From Pelobacter sp. UBA6093 (GTDB taxonomy: Bacteria; Desulfobacterota; Desulfuromonadia; Desulfuromonadales; Syntrophotaleaceae): 64,000 nucleotides of DNA. Made by a program: the position numbers and the translations under genes. Shown one piece after another: positions 42,307 to 50,925 of the stretch. The stretch covers positions 133,641 through 197,640 of the forward strand of contig DIWZ01000032.1 of the NCBI GenBank assembly GCA_002435955.1, read 5' to 3'. Below the pieces are notes generated by a model, which was given only the letters and a program-made list of their open reading frames with translations, searched no databases and was not told the origin of the DNA. How positions within the stretch are numbered: the first letter of the stretch is position 1; every line of letters starts with the position of its first letter.

Positions 42307-42810
42307 ATGAGTTCTTCCAGATCCCGCATCGACGGCGTACAGCGCATATTGCAGCAGTGGCTGTCATCCCGCGGCATGGATACCAAATTCAGCCGTTACC
42401 GCGTCTGGCAATTCTGGGAAGCGGCCGTCGGTGCCCAAATCGCCGCTCGCGCCAAACCGGTGCGCCTGCGCGGCTCAGTCCTGGAGATCCGCGTCGACCA
42501 TCCGGTCTGGATGCAACAGTTGCAACTTCTCAAACCGCGCATCCTGTCAAAGCTCAACGAGTTGCTGGGCGAGCAACTGATCGACGACCTGTTTTTGCGT
42601 CATGGACGCAACGATACCCGGACCGACGCCGAGCCGGATACCTTGCCGAGTCGTTGGCAAAGCGAACCGCTGAGCGAAGAAGAACGGCAGCATATCGAAG
42701 AAACGGTGGCCGGCCTGCCCGACAGCGAACTGCGTCATCACCTTCGCCATCTGATGGAAATGCAACTGCGTCTGGACAAGGCCCGTCAATCCAAACCTGG
42801 CAGCAAATAA
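42307..42810 (+). CDS. DUF721/DciA-like protein
   Basis: This 167-residue protein has the DUF721 core: an N-terminal helix (VQRILQQWLSSRG), FSRYRVWQFWEAAVGAQIAARAKPVRLRGSVLEIRV (about 28-64), then H-P-V-W-M-Q-Q-L-Q-L-L-K-P-R-I-L. This is the small domain of DciA, the ancestral DnaB helicase loader. The polar C-terminal half (SEEERQHIEETVAGLPDSELRHHLRHLME) is a separate helical extension. A helicase-loading role is inferred from the family; some DUF721 proteins may act elsewhere in nucleic-acid metabolism. It converges on the TrmN6-like gene with a 7-base gap. Confidence 0.78.
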   Translation: MSSSRSRIDGVQRILQQWLSSRGMDTKFSRYRVWQFWEAAVGAQIAARAKPVRLRGSVLEIRVDHPVWMQQLQLLKPRILSKLNELLGEQLIDDLFLRHGRNDTRTDAEPDTLPSRWQSEPLSEEERQHIEETVAGLPDSELRHHLRHLMEMQLRLDKARQSKPGSK

Positions 42811-42817
42811 AAAACTT

Positions 42818-43561
42818 TCAGCCTTCCCCGTACATGTCCAGGACTTCCGCGGAATACCCGTCCTCCCCATGGATGAACAGAGGAGCTTCCACCGCCATCC
42901 CCGCTGCTGCGCCACGTCGTCCTTCGGCAAGCACCAGACATGCCGGTTCGCCAGGACGCGAATGGACACAGCGCAGGCGCTTCGGCTCCAGGCCGACTTG
43001 ACGCATGCCGGCCAGCAGCTCCGCCAATCGTTCGGCCAGATGAACCATAAAAAAACGCCCTCCAGTGCCAAGCAGATAAGCCGAACAGGACAGGAAATCA
43101 TCCAGCCCTCCATGCAGTTCGTGGCGCGCCCGCGCCCGTTCCTCCCCCGGCGCAAGTCGCCCGCTGTGCGGACGCCGGTAAGGCGGATTTGCCAGCACCA
43201 CCTGGCACGATTCGGGGGCCAGCACCTCACGCGCACTGCGCAGGTCCTGATGTAATACTTCAACACGGTCCTGCAGGTCGTTAAGCAACACACTACGCCT
43301 TGCACGATCGGCCAACTCTGGCTGGATTTCGATACCGACAATACGTCTGGCCCCGGTTGTACGCGCCAGCATCAGGGGGATGACGCCGCTGCCGCAACCG
43401 AGATCGCACACCGTTTCATCCGGCTGGATCCGCGCAAAAGCACAAAGCAGCAACGGATCGAGGGAGAAGCGATAGCCATCCTTTTTCTGGATGACACGCA
43501 ACCCGCCAAGGCGCAGGTCATCGAGGGTTTCGTCACTGTGCAGCGATACCTCAGCTACCAT
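42818..43561 (-). CDS. tRNA1(Val) (adenine(37)-N6)-methyltransferase-like protein
   Basis: The 247-residue reading from the ATG at 43561 covers the homologous part. It has the TrmN6/YfiC pattern, R-V-I-Q-K-K-D-G-Y-R-F-S-L-D-P-L-L-L near the start. SAM motif I is DLGCGSGVIPLML (about 52-64) and the N6-adenine catalytic motif NPPY is near 122-125 followed by R-R-x-x-S-G. It probably modifies A37 of a tRNA; the exact tRNA cannot be read from sequence. It overlaps the ccsB end by 11 bases, so it may be co-transcribed from the ccs genes. Confidence 0.85.
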   Translation of the reverse strand: MVAEVSLHSDETLDDLRLGGLRVIQKKDGYRFSLDPLLLCAFARIQPDETVCDLGCGSGVIPLMLARTTGARRIVGIEIQPELADRARRSVLLNDLQDRVEVLHQDLRSAREVLAPESCQVVLANPPYRRPHSGRLAPGEERARARHELHGGLDDFLSCSAYLLGTGGRFFMVHLAERLAELLAGMRQVGLEPKRLRCVHSRPGEPACLVLAEGRRGAAAGMAVEAPLFIHGEDGYSAEVLDMYGEG

Positions 43562-44408
43562 AGGAATGCAAACCTGGCAACAGCAGGTTAACGCCGAGAT
43601 AACAGAACAGGGTTGCGACAAATCCACCAATGGCCAGCCAGGCGGTGGCTCGGCCGCTCCAGCCACGGGTCAACCTGGCGTGCAAAAAAGCGGCATACAC
43701 AAACCATACGATCAAGCTCCAGGTTTCCTTCGGGTCCCAACTCCAGTAGCGCCCCCAGGCATAATTGGCCCAGGCGGCTCCGGTAACGATGCCGACCGTC
43801 CAGATGGGAAACCCGATGGCGACCGCGCGGTAATTGATATTATCCAGCGTAGCGGGGGTAGGGAAAAGACCCAAAAAGCCTTGCCACCCTCCACCCGATC
43901 GGCCGTCGTCATGCGCGCGCTGCTTCAGCAGATACATCACCGACACACAAAAAGACATGGCGAAGGCACCATAAGCCAAAAAACAGCTGATCACATGGTA
44001 GGTCAGCCAACGGCTTCGCAGCGCCGGCATCAGGGGCTCGATGGCATCACGCCCTGCTAGTTGGGCCCAGCCCATGCAGATCAGAGCCAGCGGCAAAACA
44101 AACACGCCAAGCACCCGCCGCCGCAGCCTGAGGTCGAGCAACAGAAAGGCGAGCACGATAGCCCAGCCAAAAAAGACCACGGACTCGTAGAAGTTGGCAA
44201 ACGGCGCATGCCCCACATCGCCCGGCAACTGGTAAGATTCGTACCAGCGCAGCCCGATACCGAGTCCGTGGCTGATAAAACCAAGCCAGGTGAAACCGAT
44301 GCCGATACGCCCCAAAACTTCCCGGTGCAAAGCGGCATAACTTACCATCAACCAAAAGGCAATGAAATAGGCACTGGTGGCCCCGCTGAGGAAATTGAAG
44401 CTGGTCAT
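43551..44408 (-). CDS. ccsB: Cytochrome c biogenesis protein CcsB/CcsA type (system II haem handling)
   Basis: This 285-residue polytopic membrane protein has about eight hydrophobic segments. It carries the tryptophan-rich WWD-type haem motif WGRYWSWDPKETWSLIVW (about 218-235), with conserved His residues in adjacent helices (H-V-I-S-C-F, F-L-H-A-R). Together with Ccs1 (ResB) it moves and attaches haem to apocytochrome c in the periplasm, the system II pathway. It overlaps the upstream ccs1 stop by 4 bases (ATGA). This suits an organism with c-type cytochromes. Confidence 0.92.
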   Translation of the reverse strand: MTSFNFLSGATSAYFIAFWLMVSYAALHREVLGRIGIGFTWLGFISHGLGIGLRWYESYQLPGDVGHAPFANFYESVVFFGWAIVLAFLLLDLRLRRRVLGVFVLPLALICMGWAQLAGRDAIEPLMPALRSRWLTYHVISCFLAYGAFAMSFCVSVMYLLKQRAHDDGRSGGGWQGFLGLFPTPATLDNINYRAVAIGFPIWTVGIVTGAAWANYAWGRYWSWDPKETWSLIVWFVYAAFLHARLTRGWSGRATAWLAIGGFVATLFCYLGVNLLLPGLHSYGS

Positions 44409-45781
44409 GGCTGCTCCTTCGATACGCTTTGTTGCAGATCAACGCAAAGGTTTTCAAAGCGCCGGGCAAAGGCCTCCTGGTGGCGGTGGGCATGCCCGGC
44501 GCAAATCACTCGGGTCGCACCGCCCTCGCTGTGCAATTGCAACCAGAGACGCTGATGGGAAAAATAAAAGGCTGCCAACGTTCCGACCACCAGCAGCAGG
44601 CAACCGATCCAGACGATTGGCACCCCCGGGTCGCGGCTGACTTGCAGCCCGGTATAAAAACGCTGATCGATGGACAGCAACCGGAATGCGTAAGGCGCGC
44701 TGCGATCACCGGAAATCAGCTCAGGATCGTGAAACGCCATGGCGCGGCCGTGTTCACCGTCGGGATAGAAGAGTTGAAGACCTGCCGCCGGTCCCTGGCC
44801 GTCAAAATCGGGAACATATCCGGCAATGACCACCGAGGTGCCGTCCGGCAAGGAGCCCGACTTATCGGAGGGCATCACCAGCTCAAAAGGCTCGCCGCCG
44901 GTTTTCGGGGTTACCGAAAAACGAAACAGGTAGGCATCCACCCCATATCCGGACTGGTAAAAGGTCAGTCCACGATATTGAAGGGGATGGTTGACCCTGA
45001 CCGGCACACGCACCTGGCCTGGAACCTCCCGACCATCTTCAAGAATGGTCAGAAGACTGCGAAACTCACGCGGTCGATCGCTGTTGTCGTAATAGTCAAC
45101 GGTAAACTGATCGCAGCGTACACTGAACCCCAGCGGTTTTACGCCTTGTGTTGCGGACAGCGACAGATGATCGACCGATTGTCCTTCGGCAATGGTCACG
45201 TAACCTTGAAAACCGCCAAACCCGCCGATTACCCCGCCGAGCAGTATCACCAGAATCGCCAGATGGGTCACATAGGCACCGAGGCGCGACCAGGCCTGCT
45301 TGTGAGCAAACAACCATATCGTGCCATCTTTTTCGTTACGCCGGACACGGGCAAAACGACTGCCCACCATAGCGGCGAGACGCTGTGCCACCTGCTCCGG
45401 AGACTGCGACTCTTGCCAGGTGCAACTCTGGGCGCGGCTTTGCAGCCGACTGGTGGGCGGGGTTAAGTCGGGGACAGCAACCTGCCTCCATACGCCGGGC
45501 AGGCGATGAACGGAACAGGCCACCAGATTGACGGCAAACAACCCGAGCAACCCCATGAACCACCAGGAATGGTACATGTCGTGCAGTTGCAGCACCTGAA
45601 TGATCCGGGCAGCAACGGGACCAAGACGCTGTTGATAGTCGGACAGAGGGAGACCCTGCGGCAAGATGGTTCCAAGCACTGAACCGCCCGCCAACAGGAA
45701 CAGGGTAACAAGGGTAAGTTTCAGGGAACACAGACGGTTCCACAGGGTCGCATGTAATTGGGGAAAACTGCCTGGATTCAT
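44405..45781 (-). CDS. Cytochrome c biogenesis protein ResB/Ccs1
   Basis: The 458-residue protein starts at the ATG at 45781 with AGGAG upstream. It has the ResB layout: three N-terminal membrane segments (SLKLTLVTLFLLAGGSVLGT..., Y-H-S-W-W-F-M-G-L-L-G-L-F-A-V-N-L, then THLAILVILLGGVIGGFGGF), a large periplasmic domain (about 200-400), and a fourth membrane segment near 400-420 (VWIGCLLLVVGTLAAFYF). It partners CcsB in system II haem ligation. It follows purE by 77 bases. Confidence 0.92.
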   Translation of the reverse strand: MNPGSFPQLHATLWNRLCSLKLTLVTLFLLAGGSVLGTILPQGLPLSDYQQRLGPVAARIIQVLQLHDMYHSWWFMGLLGLFAVNLVACSVHRLPGVWRQVAVPDLTPPTSRLQSRAQSCTWQESQSPEQVAQRLAAMVGSRFARVRRNEKDGTIWLFAHKQAWSRLGAYVTHLAILVILLGGVIGGFGGFQGYVTIAEGQSVDHLSLSATQGVKPLGFSVRCDQFTVDYYDNSDRPREFRSLLTILEDGREVPGQVRVPVRVNHPLQYRGLTFYQSGYGVDAYLFRFSVTPKTGGEPFELVMPSDKSGSLPDGTSVVIAGYVPDFDGQGPAAGLQLFYPDGEHGRAMAFHDPELISGDRSAPYAFRLLSIDQRFYTGLQVSRDPGVPIVWIGCLLLVVGTLAAFYFSHQRLWLQLHSEGGATRVICAGHAHRHQEAFARRFENLCVDLQQSVSKEQP

Positions 45782-45858
45782 GACCGCTCCTGGTGGACGG
45801 CGCTGCGCCACTGAAGTAAAGCAGGCCGGGACATCCGAAGGACATCCCGGCCCGAGGA

Positions 45859-46377
45859 TTAAAAACCGTCGCGAGCCAGACGCTGCTGCAGGGCCTCGGC
45901 TTTGGTTTCCACGCCGGCCGCCAATTCCTGCTTGAAGGCGGCCAGGTTTTCGACCATGACCGGGTCGCTCCCTGCGATGATCTGGGCGGCAAAAATGCCC
46001 GCATTGCGGGCGCCCGCCTTACCGATGGCCATGGTCGCCACCGGGATGCCGGCGGGCATCTGCACCGTGGCAAGTAGCGCATCAAGCCCCTTGAGGGCCG
46101 AAGCATCCACCGGCACGCCGATCACCGGCAGGGTCGATTCTGCGGCCACCACCCCGGCCAGGTGGGCGGCAGCACCGGCGCCGATAATCAACACACGCAA
46201 ACCCCGTTGGCGGGCACTGCGGGCATATTCGGCCGTGCGCTGAGGTGAGCGATGTGCACTCGACACCGTCATCTCGAAAGGAATATTAAACTGATGCAGG
46301 GCGCGGGCCGCTTCGACCATGATATCGTAATCGCTGTCGCTGCCCATGAGGATGCCAACCAGCGGTTTGTCTTTCAT
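45859..46377 (-). CDS. purE: N5-carboxyaminoimidazole ribonucleotide mutase
   Basis: This 172-residue class I PurE rearranges N5-CAIR to CAIR in purine synthesis. It has GSDSD (12-16), the catalytic SSAHRSP (39-45) with the conserved His, and IGAGAAAHLAGV near 66-77. The C-terminal GKAGARNAGIFAAQI is typical. No PurK is encoded in the window. It is downstream of purD and purH on the same strand, with a palindromic repeat in the purD-purE gap. Confidence 0.96.
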   Translation of the reverse strand: MKDKPLVGILMGSDSDYDIMVEAARALHQFNIPFEMTVSSAHRSPQRTAEYARSARQRGLRVLIIGAGAAAHLAGVVAAESTLPVIGVPVDASALKGLDALLATVQMPAGIPVATMAIGKAGARNAGIFAAQIIAGSDPVMVENLAAFKQELAAGVETKAEALQQRLARDGF

Positions 46378-46441
46378 AACGAAGATTCTCCTGATAGCTA
46401 TCTTGAGTACGAGTCAAACAGTATAAATCGGTTATCACCCA

Positions 46442-46461
46442 GGTGTCTGTCGACAGACTCC
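46442..46461. repeat. Compact palindromic repeat between purD and purE
   Basis: Twenty bases with only one mismatched pair contain the perfect 14-bp palindrome GTCTGTCGACAGAC (46445-46458) and end CTCC. It is the same compact form as the element in the ffh leader. It lies 64 bases before the purE ATG. Confidence 0.8.
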
Positions 46462-46505
46462 TACACCCTATAATCGTACAGGCCCCAAGGGGGGATCCAA
46501 ACTCC

Positions 46506-47777
46506 CTACCGATTCAGGGCTTTACGGCCGATATCGCTGCGATAGTGCACATCCTGCCATCGGATAGCCTTGACCCCCTGATAGGCACGGTCAATAGCTT
46601 CCGCAACGGTGGTCCCAAGCCCGGTCACACCCAGCACACGACCGCCAGCGGTGACAATTTCATCATTCTGCACAGTGGTACCGGCATGGAACACCACCAC
46701 ATCCTCGATGCCGGCAGCGGCATCCAGACCCTCGATAACCTGCCCCTTGACATAATCGCCGGGATAACCACCGGCCGCCATGACCACGCATACCGCGGCC
46801 TTGTCATGCCACTCCAGTTCGATGCCGGACAAATCGCCGCGGGCGCAAGCCAGCAATACCGGCACCAGATCCGACTTGAGCCGCACCAACAGCGGCTGGG
46901 TTTCGGGGTCTCCGAAGCGGGCGTTGAATTCGAGTACCTTGAGTTCGCCCTCCTTGATCATGACGCCGGCATACAGAATACTGCTGTAAGAACGCCCCTC
47001 GGCAGCCATGCCTGCAATGGTCGGCTTGAGAACCTGCTCGATGATTTTGTCGTGGATTTCCTGCGAAACCACTGGCGCGGGAGAATAGGCGCCCATGCCG
47101 CCGGTATTCGGCCCGGTATCGCCATCGTAGGCGGCTTTGTGGTCCTGAGATGAAGCCAGCGGAACTATGCGTTCGCCATCGGTAAAAGCCAGGAAGGAAG
47201 CCTCCTCCCCTTCCAGAAATTCCTCGATCACCACCCGCGCGCCGGCGCTGCCAAATGCCCCGTCGCAAAGAATCGATTCCACCGCGGCGATAGCTTCCTC
47301 GACGGTCGCCGCCAGGATCACCCCTTTGCCGGCAGCCAGTCCGTCAGCCTTGACCACAATCGGCGCGCCTTGTTGCTCAATAAAAGCCACGGCCCGGTCG
47401 CGATCGGTAAAAGTTCCGTAGCCAGCGGTCGGCACCCCGTATTTGGCCATCAGGTCTTTGGAAAAGCTCTTGCTGCCTTCGATCAGAGCCGCCGCACGCG
47501 TCGCGCCGAAGACAGTCAGGCCGGCCTCGCGAAAACGATCCACCAGGCCCAGTGTCAGAGGCAGTTCCGGACCAACGACCGTAAGACCAACCTGCTGTTG
47601 CTGCGCAAAAGCCAGCAATCCGTCAACATCATCGACCTTGATGGCGACACACGTTGCCAAACCGGCGATACCGGCATTACCCGGTGCACAGAACACCTCG
47701 GTCACCAGAGGAGACTGGGCAATCTTCCATACCAGAGCGTGTTCGCGCCCCCCGCTGCCGATTACAAGAACTTTCAT
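46506..47777 (-). CDS. purD: Phosphoribosylamine--glycine ligase
   Basis: This 423-residue ATP-grasp enzyme makes GAR from phosphoribosylamine and glycine. N-terminal VIGSGGREHALVWKIAQSP, the GPELPL loop, the ATP-grasp lid VVKADGLAAGKGV, PNTGGMGAYSPAP, and the metal-binding LEFNARFGDPETQPLL are all present. It lies between purH and purE in a purine synthesis run. Confidence 0.97.
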   Translation of the reverse strand: MKVLVIGSGGREHALVWKIAQSPLVTEVFCAPGNAGIAGLATCVAIKVDDVDGLLAFAQQQQVGLTVVGPELPLTLGLVDRFREAGLTVFGATRAAALIEGSKSFSKDLMAKYGVPTAGYGTFTDRDRAVAFIEQQGAPIVVKADGLAAGKGVILAATVEEAIAAVESILCDGAFGSAGARVVIEEFLEGEEASFLAFTDGERIVPLASSQDHKAAYDGDTGPNTGGMGAYSPAPVVSQEIHDKIIEQVLKPTIAGMAAEGRSYSSILYAGVMIKEGELKVLEFNARFGDPETQPLLVRLKSDLVPVLLACARGDLSGIELEWHDKAAVCVVMAAGGYPGDYVKGQVIEGLDAAAGIEDVVVFHAGTTVQNDEIVTAGGRVLGVTGLGTTVAEAIDRAYQGVKAIRWQDVHYRSDIGRKALNR

Positions 47778-47841
47778 TGCCTATTTAGCCTTTCTTTAAA
47801 ATCCGAAACTGCTGCCGACGGAAAAAATCAGTCGAAAAACA

Positions 47842-47887
47842 GGTGATTAAGTGATTGGTAACCGCCAGTCACCAGTCACGAGTCACC
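47842..47887. repeat. Heptamer repeat/inverted repeat between purH and purD
   Basis: Three tandem heptamers, CAGTCAC, CAGTCAC and GAGTCAC (47866-47886), follow an imperfectly complementary left side, GGTGATTAAGTGATTGGT (47842-47859). The segment can fold as a hairpin just upstream of purD on the minus strand. Nothing similar is elsewhere in the window. Confidence 0.75.
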
Positions 47888-47891
47888 GCTT

Positions 47892-49457
47892 TTAATGCCG
47901 GAAATGTCGCATGCCGGTAAAGACCATTGCGATGCCGTGTTCATCGGCAGCGGCGATGACTTCCTCGTCCCGAATCGAGCCACCAGGCTGGATAACAGCC
48001 TTGATGCCGGCCTTGGCAGCATTGTCCAGGCCGTCACGGAACGGGAAGAAAGCATCGGATGCCATCACCGAACCGGGGACTGCCAGCCCGGCGAGTTCAG
48101 CCTTGATCGCGGCGATACGGGCGGAATTGACGCGGCTCATCTGACCTGCGCCGACGCCAATGGTCATGCCACCCTTACCGTACACAATGGCATTGGATTT
48201 GACGAACTTGGCTACGCGCCAGGTAAACAGCAGATCCCGCATTTCGTCCTCGGTGGGAACGCGTTTGGTCACCGTCTTGAGTTCGCCGTTCAGCAGCAGG
48301 TCGGCATCCTGCACCAGCAGACCACCATTGACCCGCTTGAAATCGTAGCGGTTTCCAGGCTGCTGCGGCCAATATCCGCATACCAGCAACCGCACGTTTT
48401 TCTTGGAAGCGATGATTTCGATGGCATCATTGGCAACCGCCGGCGCGATGATCACCTCAACGAACTGGCGATCGACGATGGCCTGGGCGGTTTCACCATC
48501 CAGGTCCTGGTTAAAAGCGATGATGCCGCCAAAGGCCGATTCCGGATCGGTGGAAAAAGCACGGTTATAAGCATCGAGCAAGGTGTTGCCAAGCGCCACG
48601 CCGCAAGGATTGGCGTGCTTGACGATGACACACGCCGGACCTTCATCGAACTGCTTGACGCATTCCAGGGCCGCATCGGTATCGGCGATATTGTTGTAGG
48701 AAAGCTCTTTGCCCTGCAGTTGGCGAGCGGTGGAAATGCTGGCCTCCGGCACGTTGCGTTCGACGTAAAAAGCGGCCTTCTGATGGGGATTCTCGCCGTA
48801 ACGCATATCCTGGGCTTTTTTGTACTGCAGGGTCATGGTGTCGGGAAAATTTTCAAGTTCGTCCCCGATGCGCTGTCCCAGCCAGTTGGAAATGGCACCA
48901 TCATAGGCGGCAGTATGCTGGTAAACCTTTACAGCCAGCTTAAAGTTGGTGCCCCGTGAAACGGCCCCGCCGCTGCCGCGCATCTCGCCCAGCACCTGCG
49001 CGTAGTCGACATGGTCGACGATAACCGTGACATCGCGGTTGTTCTTGGCCGCGCTGCGCAGCATGGTCGGTCCGCCGATGTCGATGTTTTCGATGGCGTC
49101 TTCGAGGGGACAATCGGGTTTGGCGACCGTCGCTTCGAAAGGGTAAAGATTAACCACCACCATATCGATGGGCTCGATGCCGTGTTCCTTCATCTTGGCC
49201 ACATGTGCAGGGTTATCGCGCATTCCGAGCAAGCCACCGTGTACTTTGGGATGCAGGGTCTTTACCCGTCCGTCGAGCATCTCGGGAAAACCGGTATATT
49301 CCGAGACATCCTTAACAGCAAGACCTTCCTGCCGCAACAACGAGGCGGTCCCGCCCGTCGAAAGGATTTCCACGCCAAAACCCGACAGTTCCCTGGCGAA
49401 TTCGATAATACCGGTTTTATCCGAAACACTGATCAACGCGCGTTTGATGACGGCCAT
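47892..49457 (-). CDS. purH: Bifunctional AICAR formyltransferase/IMP cyclohydrolase
   Basis: The 521-residue protein from the ATG at 49457 (AAAAGGA upstream) carries the N-terminal methylglyoxal-synthase-like IMP cyclohydrolase domain (ALISVSDKTGIIEFARELSG...LHPKVHGGLL, about 1-150). The AICAR transformylase domain follows, with KYGENPHQ-like RYGENPHQKAAFY, KHANPCGVALG with the catalytic Lys-His, and the C-terminal SDAFFPFRDGLDNAAKAG. It performs the last two steps to IMP. It heads the purH-purD-purE run. Confidence 0.97.
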   Translation of the reverse strand: MAVIKRALISVSDKTGIIEFARELSGFGVEILSTGGTASLLRQEGLAVKDVSEYTGFPEMLDGRVKTLHPKVHGGLLGMRDNPAHVAKMKEHGIEPIDMVVVNLYPFEATVAKPDCPLEDAIENIDIGGPTMLRSAAKNNRDVTVIVDHVDYAQVLGEMRGSGGAVSRGTNFKLAVKVYQHTAAYDGAISNWLGQRIGDELENFPDTMTLQYKKAQDMRYGENPHQKAAFYVERNVPEASISTARQLQGKELSYNNIADTDAALECVKQFDEGPACVIVKHANPCGVALGNTLLDAYNRAFSTDPESAFGGIIAFNQDLDGETAQAIVDRQFVEVIIAPAVANDAIEIIASKKNVRLLVCGYWPQQPGNRYDFKRVNGGLLVQDADLLLNGELKTVTKRVPTEDEMRDLLFTWRVAKFVKSNAIVYGKGGMTIGVGAGQMSRVNSARIAAIKAELAGLAVPGSVMASDAFFPFRDGLDNAAKAGIKAVIQPGGSIRDEEVIAAADEHGIAMVFTGMRHFRH

Positions 49458-49550
49458 GATTAAATCCTTTTCTGCTGTAAAATACGAGTGCTGACGCCAT
49501 TGTCGGCAAAAACGCCGTAATCGGGTCAACCTTAAGGGGGGATAAAAACA

Positions 49551-49575
49551 AAAAAACCGTCATTTCGGCGGTTTT
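49551..49575 (-). terminator. Terminator-like hairpin after the RACo-like gene
   Basis: AAAACCG (49553-49559) pairs with CGGTTTT (49569-49575), with further A residues on the left giving a U-tract on the minus strand. It begins right at the stop codon of the gene ending at 49576 and separates it from purH. Confidence 0.7.
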
Positions 49576-50808
49576 CTAGAAATCCATAGCGTTAATAAAA
49601 GCTTTTTCAAAAGCCGGGGTTCCCGAAAGGGGCAATGGTTGTAAAGCCGCCGCCAGCCGTTGTGCGTGTTCGGGTCCCCGGGCATCGAGCAACAACTTCC
49701 CGACTCCAGCCAGCACACCGGCCTCCGCAAAGCGTACTTTATCTACCATGTTTACAGGGAGCATGGCAACCCTTTTCAAAACCTGCCGGGACATGGAAAA
49801 CCCGAAGGCGCCGGTGAGCGTAACCTGCTCCACGGCGGAAGATTCCAGTCCTGCACGCTGCAGCAGACATTCGGTGCCGGCATGCACCGCGGCTTTGGCC
49901 AGTTGAAAATTGCGCACATCCTGTTGAGCGATCAGCACATCGACCACAGCATCGCGATACAGGCGCAAAGCCCTTCCCCTCGGCGTTTCGACAATATATC
50001 TGGACAGGTTGGTCGGCACTGCAAGGGGATCGACGATGGTTCCGTGACCATCGATAAGGCCGCCATCCAGAGCGGCCGCCAGGATTGCAGCCAGGCCGCT
50101 GCCGCACACGCCACGTGGCACACCCCCGCCGATCACCGTAAGCCGCAGGGCATCCTCGACGACGCAGACATCGCTGATGGCGCCGGTCTGTGCGATCATG
50201 CCGCAAGAGATGTCGCCTCCTTCAAACGCCGGCCCGGCAGCCACCGACGTCACCCGCCAATGCCCGCTGGCATACAGAGCCATCTCGCCGTTGGTTCCGG
50301 CATCGAGAAAAAAACTGTTTTCCGGAACATCGGTTTGTGCGTAGAGAAAAGCCACCAGATCACCCCCGACATAACCGCTGACCAGGGGGAACAGATACAG
50401 GGGTACCGACAGGCCGAGATCCAGCTGTTCGCCTGACAGGTAAACCGCTTCGCGACAGGATGGACGGTGGGGAGGGAAAAGGATCGAGTCTACCGGCAGG
50501 CAGCGCAGCAGATAAACCATACCCGGATTGCCGGCGGCGGCGGCGCCGGCGATATCGGCAGTCTGCAACCCCGCTTGGCGCAACAGCGAACCGATAAGCT
50601 CCATCAGGCCGTCGCGCAGCAAAGCCTGCAGCCGGCAGCCATCGCCGGCCAAGGCCTTTTCCAGGCGGCGCATGATATCAGTCCCCATAACCACCTGGGG
50701 ATTGAGCAGTCGCGCCTGTGCCCGCATCCGGCCGTCGGCATCGAGCAGACGTCCGGCCAGGGTGGTGGTACCAAGATCGAGCGCCAGCAGACATCGGCCG
50801 TGGCTCAT
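49576..50808 (-). CDS. RACo/DUF4445-like ASKHA ATPase without an iron-sulfur domain
   Basis: The 410-residue protein starts at the ATG at 50808 with AAGGAG 5 bases upstream. It matches the actin-like ATPase part of reductive activators of corrinoid proteins: LALDLGTTTLAG (8-19), LNPQVVMGTDIMRRL, FFLDAGTNGEMALY (about 165-178), GVCGSGLAAILAAAL (about 230-244), LTGAFG, and the F-I-N-A-M-D-F tail. Those activators normally carry an N-terminal [2Fe-2S] domain or C-terminal Fe-S clusters; neither is present here, and the start lies directly on the ATPase fold. No corrinoid methyltransferase gene is nearby. It may work with a separate ferredoxin or have another role. Confidence 0.8.
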   Translation of the reverse strand: MSHGRCLLALDLGTTTLAGRLLDADGRMRAQARLLNPQVVMGTDIMRRLEKALAGDGCRLQALLRDGLMELIGSLLRQAGLQTADIAGAAAAGNPGMVYLLRCLPVDSILFPPHRPSCREAVYLSGEQLDLGLSVPLYLFPLVSGYVGGDLVAFLYAQTDVPENSFFLDAGTNGEMALYASGHWRVTSVAAGPAFEGGDISCGMIAQTGAISDVCVVEDALRLTVIGGGVPRGVCGSGLAAILAAALDGGLIDGHGTIVDPLAVPTNLSRYIVETPRGRALRLYRDAVVDVLIAQQDVRNFQLAKAAVHAGTECLLQRAGLESSAVEQVTLTGAFGFSMSRQVLKRVAMLPVNMVDKVRFAEAGVLAGVGKLLLDARGPEHAQRLAAALQPLPLSGTPAFEKAFINAMDF

Positions 50809-50819
50809 CCGTTCTCCTT

Positions 50820-50851
50820 GGAGCCGGCGCATGGATAGTCCGACAGGCTCC
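50820..50851. repeat. Half element of the palindromic repeat
   Basis: GGATAGTCCGACAGGCTCC (50833-50851) equals the right arm of the long repeat. The preceding GAGCCGGCGCAT matches the centre of the copies at 8464 and 52433, but the left arm is missing. Instead, GGAGCC (50820-50825) pairs with GGCTCC (50846-50851), making a short hairpin that directly abuts the Shine-Dalgarno sequence of the RACo-like gene. Confidence 0.85.
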
Positions 50852-50925
50852 TTGCAGGGGTTAAATTATTCATGTGGCCGAAGAACAAACCGAACACATC
50901 AAAGCCATCGATGCGCGATAACCCG

